Program-made: the position numbers and the translations under genes | Notes under the pieces: model-generated | Database searches by the model: none | Told to the model about the DNA's origin: nothing | The model's input: only the letters and a program-made list of their open reading frames with translations | DNA from: Kitagawia praeruptora | Taxonomy: Eukaryota; Streptophyta; Magnoliopsida; Apiales; Apiaceae | Length of the DNA: 64,000 bases | NCBI GenBank assembly: GCA_037693485.1 | Contig: CM075344.1 | Location: 90,307,001-90,371,000 of the forward strand | Direction of reading: 5' to 3' | Part shown: piece by piece, positions 56,745 to 64,000 of the stretch | How positions within the stretch are numbered: the stretch's first letter is position 1 | Layout of the letters: each line of letters starts with the position of its first letter

Positions 56745-59700
56745 TGTAATAACCCTAACTTTAGAAAGGCTACAGTGCCCAAATGAATAATGATCTTGGG
56801 GAATTTAGGAAAAGGGTGTGTAGGTACCCTAGACTGGAAATGGAAAATGAATAAACAGAAATCATATTAGTGATATACTAAGGAAATAAGTGACTCGAAA
56901 TGACGATGGATTTCAGAAATTCCTGAATTTAGATTTTGAGGATTTTGAGCTCGAACGAACTTCTATTTATTGGATATTAAGGAACATAGAAATATTAAAG
57001 GGATTATATATTGAGGAATTAGTGAATTTAAGTTAAACTAAGGGATTTTTAAGTTAAGGGAATGCTAAGGGAATTTGGATTTTATAAACGATTTCAAAAC
57101 CACTGGATAGTGAGATATATTCGAAACGAACCACAATTAGACGAGTCCGGAAACCAAACAACCAAGATTAGTAGAATAACAAGGATTGTATCACATTATA
57201 ATTACCAAGAGTACTAGCATTACATTTAGAAAAGAAAATCAAGAAAAGAGAATTATGAAATCACTAGCATGACATCACTTTCCACTAAATTGTTTTAAGG
57301 GGCAAATTAGTACTTTTGCTAGGTTTTAATCACAAATATCTTGCAAAGCTTCCACAAGACACTAGACAAACCAAGATTTAGATGAGATAAGATCAAGAAA
57401 CAAGAGCAAAAATCTCTCCCCTCCATTATCATCATTTTCGGCCAGATTTCCAGCAGCCCAGTAAAACCGCTCTAGAGACTTCGTTACTCAGCCAACTTTT
57501 GTGTTCTTTATATGGTTAGAAAGCTGTTAAGATGCCCTACAACTTTCATTTAGAAGCCTCATCCAGAAAACGTAGGTAAGGCCTTCGTTTTTCATGTTCT
57601 TTCAGCTGCAGTTTAGTAACTCCGAATTGTTAACTTTGTTTTCATGGTTCCTTTAGTTGATTCAAGCTATATTGAGGTTGTTTAAGGAGTACCCAAGGTT
57701 TATTAAGTGATGTTGAAGCTACAAGGAAGGTATAAACCCTAACCCCTTTTTATTATGTGAGCTTTAGTGATGTTAATGGATGATGTGTGGTTAAAAGTGA
57801 TTATTGTGATGTTAGCTAGCATAAATTGTGATTGATTGATGGGTGATGGTATTGAGGCCTCACCACTGATTATATGGCTTATGAGGATGTAATACTGATG
57901 TGTATGGGGTGGTGGATGATTATATGGCTTGGTTGTGATGGAATTGTTTTTGGAAAGTATGAAATTATAGTCGTTATAATGTCCGATTTTTGTTAGAATC
58001 ACAAACTGCCCTGTTTTTGGGACACCAAACCGTACGGTACCTTACTGTCCAGAGTGCTAAGTGACCATGGTAGGGTAGAGCTTAGTTCATAGATCGTTTT
58101 GATATAAGGTGCGTAAAAATCTGATGAACGGTTTAGGAGAAAAGTCAGTTTTAGTGAAAGACATTCGAAAACCGAGAAAACGTAATTGTATCAACTTTGA
58201 GGCTAAAGTTACCATACTTAGACATTTTTATAAGTCACGAAATTTTGGGATAGTGTAGTAGGGTGGTCAGAGGACCCTTTACAGTTGACCTTGCATTAAA
58301 ATTCGAAATCTATATTTTCTGAGAATTTTTACAGTCGAGTGTGGTTATTAAGGGAAATGGTGGAATATGTTAAAACTTAGATCGAGTTTAAAAATGGTTA
58401 AGTGCATGTAAACTTTTGGTGCATAAAAACCATGTTAAACTTATAATATGAGTTAAGGGTGTTATGGTGTAGAGATTAAGTGATTAAGTGGGATATATAC
58501 TAATGGTGATCCTTTCGTTCCTATAGAAACGGGAGACGAACTCAGGATTCCACATACTCGCTTTAGAGATCCAGGCAAGATCTTTTCTATCCCTACTTGG
58601 AAGTTATTTATCTTCAAAGAAACTTGATTTCATGAAATATATATATGTGATGCTATTGTTACTATATTGTTAAGAAATGGTTTTCCTTGATTATTGATGT
58701 AAAAAGGGGAGGTATATGAGTATGATATGAATATGGATATGAGTATGAGTATGAGTATGAGATGGATATGAATATACATAGAGATGATTATGCATGAAGT
58801 GAACATGCCTTATGATTAAGGGAATATGAAGGAATGGTATCAGTCGTTATATAGAGTTATATATAAAGGAATGGTATCAGTTGTTATCTAAAGATATATA
58901 AAGGAATGGTATCAGTTATTATCTAGGGTTATATGATTTATAATATTATATTCTTTCTAAGTATTGTGATTTAATAAATATTATTGAATGGTATTTAATA
59001 CTTTTGAGATAAATGGAATACTCTACGTATATAAAAGCATATTGATTTCATTGAATACAGAGGAGATGTCTGAGTCATAATCAAAGTATTATGACATATA
59101 TAAATTTTAAAGGTGATGATAAATGGAAATGGAAATGATATATGTGAAAGGAAATGTGAATGGAAATGGAAATGATATATGTGAAAGGAAATGTGAATGG
59201 AAATGTGAATGGAAAATGTGAAATGGTATTTGATGATTTGAAAAAGGGGGATTGCAACAGTAAGCGTAAGAGGCTGTGTGGTAGTGGCACAGTCCAGCAT
59301 CCAATATTTTATTTCAGCACGAAGATGCCAAGGGAGGATGTAGCAGGTAGCCTTCCTCCAGGGTTGATTACCAGGTAGGGATCATCCCTTCTACTAGTAG
59401 TAAACAGAGAGCGGATATGGTCAGGCGACTGATCATCGTCCTACGTATCTGGCGCCAGCAGAGATCCCCAAAACTTGAAAGAAAGAATTGAAAATGGTTT
59501 TCAGATTTCTATAACTGAAAACAGAAAAGTGATATGGAATGATGGAATTATTGTTACAAACGAAGAGAAACTGATTTTATATTAATTTATATGATTGTTG
59601 CATAAGACGGAATTGAGAAGATTATAGCGAGAGATTTGTTCAAGTTTTTATATTATCTTGAAAGATTACACTAAAATGGTATATTGATGGTTATAACATT

Positions 59701-60363
59701 CAAGAAGAGGGACTGATATTATATGATGTTAGAAGCGAGATTGATGGAATGATACTATATATTTCTTACGTACAAGGATAATTTGAAAGTGTATATACAT
59801 ATTGAATGGAAATAAAATTCTTCCATAATAACTGAAGTTGCTTTTGTCTATTATATATATACAACGGTTTATTTTCCTTTGATGTTAGTAGATAGAAATT
59901 ATCTTGCTGAGCTATTTTGGCTCATTCTTGCTACTTATCTATATACAGCTAGGAATGCCAATACTTCGCAGAACGCCCCGCAAGAGGGTAGGGGAAAGGC
60001 GACCTTCTGAGAGCACGCTAGCATCGATTCCTGAGGTAGAGTAGAGGCAAATGGGTCCTGGTAGCTCTATGTATAATTAAGTGTGTAAACATGTAAGAAA
60101 CTTTTGGTTGTTGAAATGCTTCGTGACGAAGTATTATTCAGCAATGTATTTAAGGATGATTCTGGGTTTGTAATAACTTTTCAACTCTTAATTTTATTAT
60201 GGTGAATGTTGTTCTCTGAGCATATGACTGGTGTGTGTGTTTATTAATGCGGGGTCAATGGCATAAGTATTAATTGAAAAAAAAAACTCAAGAGATATTG
60301 ATATTGAATGGAAATTGGTCCGTGATGGCCCGGATTTATGACCCCGGATTTGGGGCTGTCACA
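56745..60363 (+). repeat. 5' LTR of Ty3-type retrotransposon
   Basis: 3619 bp from TGTAATAACC to GGGGCTGTCACA, followed by a primer binding site. It is related to, but clearly diverged from, the solo LTR at 8214-23516. It contains a purine-rich minisatellite (about 59122-59218; units like GGAAATGTGAATGGAAATG), an ATGAGT microsatellite (about 58738-58760) and a conserved GC-rich block near 59966. The LTR size and primer type fit the chromovirus Tekay/Del group, but no polymerase is left in the window to confirm this. The 3' LTR is outside the window. Confidence 0.85.
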
Positions 60364-61054
60364 GTTTGGTATCAGAGCTAAGAGTCATAATGCTCAGGAA
60401 CAATAGTGATAATAATAAATATATCAGTAATAATAGAAATTGTGAACTCACATCGAGTTCAAGGGTGGTTTATCGAACGAAGCGTTTATTCTAAGTAGTG
60501 ATTATAATTTTATAGATTATTACTAATAAATGTTTATGTTTTATTATAGATGGAGAGGAAATGAGTGAGTCGAGTTATGTTCGTGAGTGGCTAGGGATAT
60601 ATATATAAATGTGTTAATCGGTGATATAATTATTTAATATGGAATATTGTATATTGTACCCTAAATTTGGGTAAATAAAGGAGAATATTGTTATGTACAG
60701 AATCATGTCGCCTAAACGTAGTACTAGGGTAGATGTAAAGGAAAATGAGGGAGTTTGAGGTAATAGAGTAAGTAGATTGGTGAATAGACACTGATTGTTT
60801 GTGGAGGTGAAAGGGTGAAACTGAGGTTGGTCGGTAAAGCCAAGATATACCTTAAGGACCAAGACAGACTGAGACATTCTGAGATTGACTTAAATGAAAA
60901 GGTTATTATGCCAAAAGTGTTAAGCTTATGTAGCACACGGGATCGATATGAGAAAGGGAATAGTCGATGTATCAGGAGGTGTATGTTAGATAACCTCGTG
61001 AGTATACAAGGTATGTTAGAATATACAATTTAGGAGTATAGTTTGAAGGGTCCT
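60364..61054 (+). mobile_element. Internal start of the Ty3-type element, with Met-tRNA primer site
   Basis: TGGTATCAGAGC at 60367-60378 is the classic plant primer binding site for initiator methionine tRNA. The leader follows. An ATG at 60705 starts a frame MSPKRSTRV, like the basic start of Ty3 Gag, but it ends at a TGA after 17 codons (60756-60758), so this gag is either broken or starts elsewhere. The region is cut at 61054 by the next element. Confidence 0.75.
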
Positions 61055-64000
61055 TGATAAGTGGATTTTATATCTACTTGGAACATTCTAAATTGGCTTA
61101 AATTGATTGTCTTGGACTCAAGTTTCTTGTAGTTTTGATGTGTTTTGCTTAGTTGTGCAGGTTTACGAGAATGTTGATTAAGGTGGATGCTTCTATAATT
61201 TTTGGGAATTAATTGATTAAAATTCGGATTTTCTGGGAAGGCTGCGCAGCTTACACTGTTTTGGCCATATCTGGAGTTCTGTAAGTCCGTTTTCAGCGAT
61301 CTTACTGCCCACGCGAAGCTTGAGAGATTTTCTACAACCTGGAATAGGAATCACGTGCAAGTAAAGTACTGAATTAATTCGCGCGGGCAGACTTTGTGAA
61401 GCATGGCTGGGAAATTCCTGTTTTGCCCTTTTCGAGTTCTAATTATATTCCGGGCAGGTTTTAGCACCTTAATTAAATTCTAATTGTAATAGAATATTAA
61501 ATATTTTTATTGGGCAAGAGGGAGGAAACGTTTTTTATATATCAACGTCCTACCCTTGTAATCATAACATATACATACGTTACATATAACCTAGTTTTAT
61601 TCAGAAGAGAGAGGAGGAGAAGGAATTCTTCCAAGCTAGTGACAAGCAAGGATTATTCTTGAAACCTTTGTATTCTTCTATTGTGGGGATTTAATTCTAA
61701 ACCTTATTCTTCTTCTCTATTTTTACTCGTTTATTTTAGAATTATGTTTTCCATAGAACCCATGATGGCAATTAGGTCAATTATGGGCTAATTCGTTATC
61801 ATGGGGTTTTAATGGATTTTGCTATGGATTCTAGTTATTGAGTGTTAATTATGCCTTGGTGTATGATTGAATGTATTGATTGCCTAGTATGTTTATGCTT
61901 ATTCGTTATAAGTGCGTCGCGAACACTTGTAATTGTTTGTTTAATCCTAGTGAATGCGAAAGTGGATCTAGGGTTTAGAACAATTCATGCTAGCATAGGT
62001 TTTTGCATGTGAAGAACATGTATTAATTTGTGATGTAATTCTAACCGTCTTGCATCGACTATGTGGTTTAATGGGTGCTTGATTTTCAACCGGTATGTGT
62101 TCAATTGCTATAGACATATAGGGACTACACATATTTGGTGACTACTTGACTTCTATCAATTGTGGATGATCAGTAGGATGGTATATGCACAACGAAAGTT
62201 GGTGTGTATCAGTTTAGTGCATCTAATCAGTAATCAACTCGGTCACATGCTAGGCTAAAGGGCATAAGATTCTAGATGAAGTAGTAATTGAAGTTGAAAT
62301 CCCATGTCTGTTTATTATAAGTTAATCGTTAAGTTATTTTCTCGTAATTGGCTTAGTTGGTAATTAATCATTAGTTAAATCAAACCAATATTGTGATTGT
62401 CTTAGCAGTGAGTGTGAATCATAAGCTGGTGCATAAGTGAACTTAGCGAACAATTTGAGTCTCTGTGGGAACGAATCTTATTTACTCTATATTACTTGTT
62501 GACCACGTTCTCTTGCGTGAAAAAGTGCGAACAAGTTTTTGGCGCCGCTGCCGGGGACTCGGTTCATTGTTTGTTTAGTTTATGATCTTGTCATCAATTT
62601 GGGTTAAATTCACTGACTCGGACGTTTTTTTTCTTTTTATTTGATGGATTATTGGGAGCAGGAATTCGTAATTGTTTGTGAGCTGTGTGCAGGTGGACAT
62701 TACACTCATCAATGTGAGTATAACAGAAACCGGCCAAATTTCAGCTGGGACTACAATCAGAGTGGTATGGAGCAATCTCAATATCCATTCTACCCGCTCC
62801 AAAATCAGCAGTTTGAAGATGAGCCATACAATCCAGGGGGAATTCAGCAGCAACAGGGGCAACAATTTCAGCATCAGTATGCCCCAGTGCATCAACACTT
62901 TCAACCTCCTGAATTTCAGCAGCAGCAATTTCAGACTTGGTCTATCCAACAGTCGACCGAAGAAGCTGAATTAGAAGAATTGAGGTTGATGGCTAAAAGC
63001 AATGCATTGTCTCTCCAGAGAATAGGAGATCAGATTGGTCAAATTGCAAATGCATTACAAACATTGAATCAAATTGCAAGTGACACAGAAGGCCTAGATG
63101 TAGAGGAGGAGGACAAGAACCTTACTATCAGTCTTGACTGGCCTTTCTTAGCCACGGGTGAGACTTTGATCGATGTTCAGGAAGGAGAGTCTGAGGGCAG
63201 AGATGGGGAAGAAGCAGAACATGAAGCTGATAAGGAAGCAGAGTCGGAGGCAAACCAATCAGAAAATTCAGAATGTCCAGAAAATTCAATTCTGAATAAT
63301 CAACCGCAACCACTTCCTTTGCAATCTGAAAATTTTGAAGAATCAGCCCAAGATCAAGAAAATTCCAAGGCTCAAGCGGCTATGCTAATTCCTTCGAAGG
63401 ATGAAGAGTGTCTCAGTGTGGAAGATGATGAATTAGAAGAGCATGTTCAGTTGTTGAATGCCGTTTCGTTGCAATCTGACTTCGACCAGCTGGAGGCCGA
63501 AGAGGAAAAGAGTGTCACTCCTGTTGACAAATATACTCCGGAGAAGACTACAGAGATCGTCCAAATCAATTTTCCTCCTCCATATCCACAGAGGCTTCAG
63601 AAGCAAACTCTAGCCATGAATTTGACGGCGGAGGATGAGGAGTGTTTTAGCTTGAAATTGGTTGATGCAGGGCAGAGTAAAAAGTATGACACGGAGAAGG
63701 AGAAAGAAAAGTATGGCCAACTGAGGATTACAGTGCCTTGGTTGATAGGGTTACGTATTCCACATAAGTTGCTTGGTGTGGAAGATCTCTGGAATTCTCA
63801 GGTGCGCCTTAAGCCATCAATTGAAGGAGCTCCCGAACTCGAGCTCAAAACATTGCTAGTTCACCTGGGGTATGCTTCTTGTAATTCATCTCCTTTGCTT
63901 GCTATTGTTATTGCTGCTAACTTTTCAGGTAGGCGGGAGAATGTTGTTAAGAGATCTTGTGAGGAGCGAATACGGGTAAAGCTTGTTGTTGAAGAAGTCG
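61055..64000 (+). mobile_element. Athila-related element, rearranged, 3' end off the window
   Basis: The LTR is 61055-62533 (1479 bp), from TGATAAGTGG to GTGCGAACA. Its first 50 bases and several inner words (GTGCGTCGCGAACA, GCTAGCATAGG) match the Athila LTR at 8775, but it is clearly diverged. The primer binding site at 62540 is the same as in that Athila. The internal region encodes a shuffled gag-pro ORF. The element is inserted in the Ty3-type internal region at 61054. The right target duplication (expected GTCCT) lies outside. Confidence 0.85.
62644..64000 (+). CDS. Rearranged Athila gag/protease/pre-RT ORF, partial
   Basis: Starts MDYWEQEFVIV at 62644 and stays open for 452 codons to the window edge. 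Modules in order: zinc-finger-like CELCAGGHYTHQC (about residue 12), Q-rich stretch, protease-end fragment WPFLATGETLIDVQEGE (about 170), an acidic Glu/Gln/Asn-rich stretch, linker PPPYPQRLQKQT (about 311), DEECFSLKLVD (about 331), then pre-RT SQVRLKPSIEGAPELELKTL (about 384). In the full Athila the linker comes before the FLATG fragment; here the order is reversed. The gag core and the protease active site DLGA are absent. It probably belongs to a non-autonomous element that borrows enzymes from complete Athila copies. Confidence 0.75.
   Translation, partial: MDYWEQEFVIVCELCAGGHYTHQCEYNRNRPNFSWDYNQSGMEQSQYPFYPLQNQQFEDEPYNPGGIQQQQGQQFQHQYAPVHQHFQPPEFQQQQFQTWSIQQSTEEAELEELRLMAKSNALSLQRIGDQIGQIANALQTLNQIASDTEGLDVEEEDKNLTISLDWPFLATGETLIDVQEGESEGRDGEEAEHEADKEAESEANQSENSECPENSILNNQPQPLPLQSENFEESAQDQENSKAQAAMLIPSKDEECLSVEDDELEEHVQLLNAVSLQSDFDQLEAEEEKSVTPVDKYTPEKTTEIVQINFPPPYPQRLQKQTLAMNLTAEDEECFSLKLVDAGQSKKYDTEKEKEKYGQLRITVPWLIGLRIPHKLLGVEDLWNSQVRLKPSIEGAPELELKTLLVHLGYASCNSSPLLAIVIAANFSGRRENVVKRSCEERIRVKLVVEEV

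Noticed and set aside
58995..59304. Three overlapping minus-strand frames with HFPFTFPF-like repeats
   Set aside because: They are translations of the purine-rich minisatellite in the LTR in several frames.

Overview
The window is nuclear DNA from a flowering plant, probably a eudicot. It has spliced genes, a plant-type 20S proteasome alpha-7 gene, a nuclear tRNA-Ile(AAU), Athila-type and other Ty3-type LTR retrotransposons, a plant L1-type LINE with a C-terminal RNase H, Helitrons with an RPA-like gene, and Stowaway and other MITEs. The species cannot be fixed from the sequence. Most bases are transposable elements. The real host genes are two copies of a proteasome alpha-7 gene, a tRNA-Ile, and one small conserved-looking gene of unknown function.

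The main structure is a direct tandem duplication. Copy 1 starts near 181 and copy 2 near 41588. Both carry, in the same order: the proteasome gene (255-2552 and 41664-44050), a minus-strand LINE, a Stowaway MITE, a tRNA-Ile on the minus strand (32942-33014 and 52074-52146), a small three-exon gene (only its last exon survives in copy 1, intact in copy 2), and the 3' end of a minus-strand Helitron. Copy 2 occupies about 14 kb. Copy 1 is stretched to about 37 kb by insertions missing from copy 2. A real tandem duplication is possible, but so is a false duplication in which two haplotypes were joined end to end during assembly.

Insertions in copy 1: a roughly 460 bp TIR element (2803-3266); a solo LTR of a Ty3-type element (8214-8774 plus 20703-23516) in the LINE, flanked by TGTAC; an 11.9 kb Athila element (8775-20697) inside that solo LTR, flanked by GTAGA, with two 1606 bp LTRs that differ at only three sites I can see, an unbroken 1792-codon gag-pol and a second ORF of the plant-retroelement env-like class; a 6.55 kb Helitron (26274-32828) carrying a spliced RPA70-like gene; a 2 kb TIR element (34030-36017) filled by about eight tandem copies of a ~176 bp repeat; and a family of short Helitrons, one nested inside another (36964-40702 and 37130-38734).

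The right end (56745-64000) holds a 3.6 kb 5' LTR related to the solo LTR, followed by an initiator-Met-tRNA primer binding site. A second Athila-related element starts at 61055 and runs off the edge. Its ORF (62644 to the window end) stays open but carries gag/protease/pre-RT modules in an order different from the full Athila, and it lacks the gag core.
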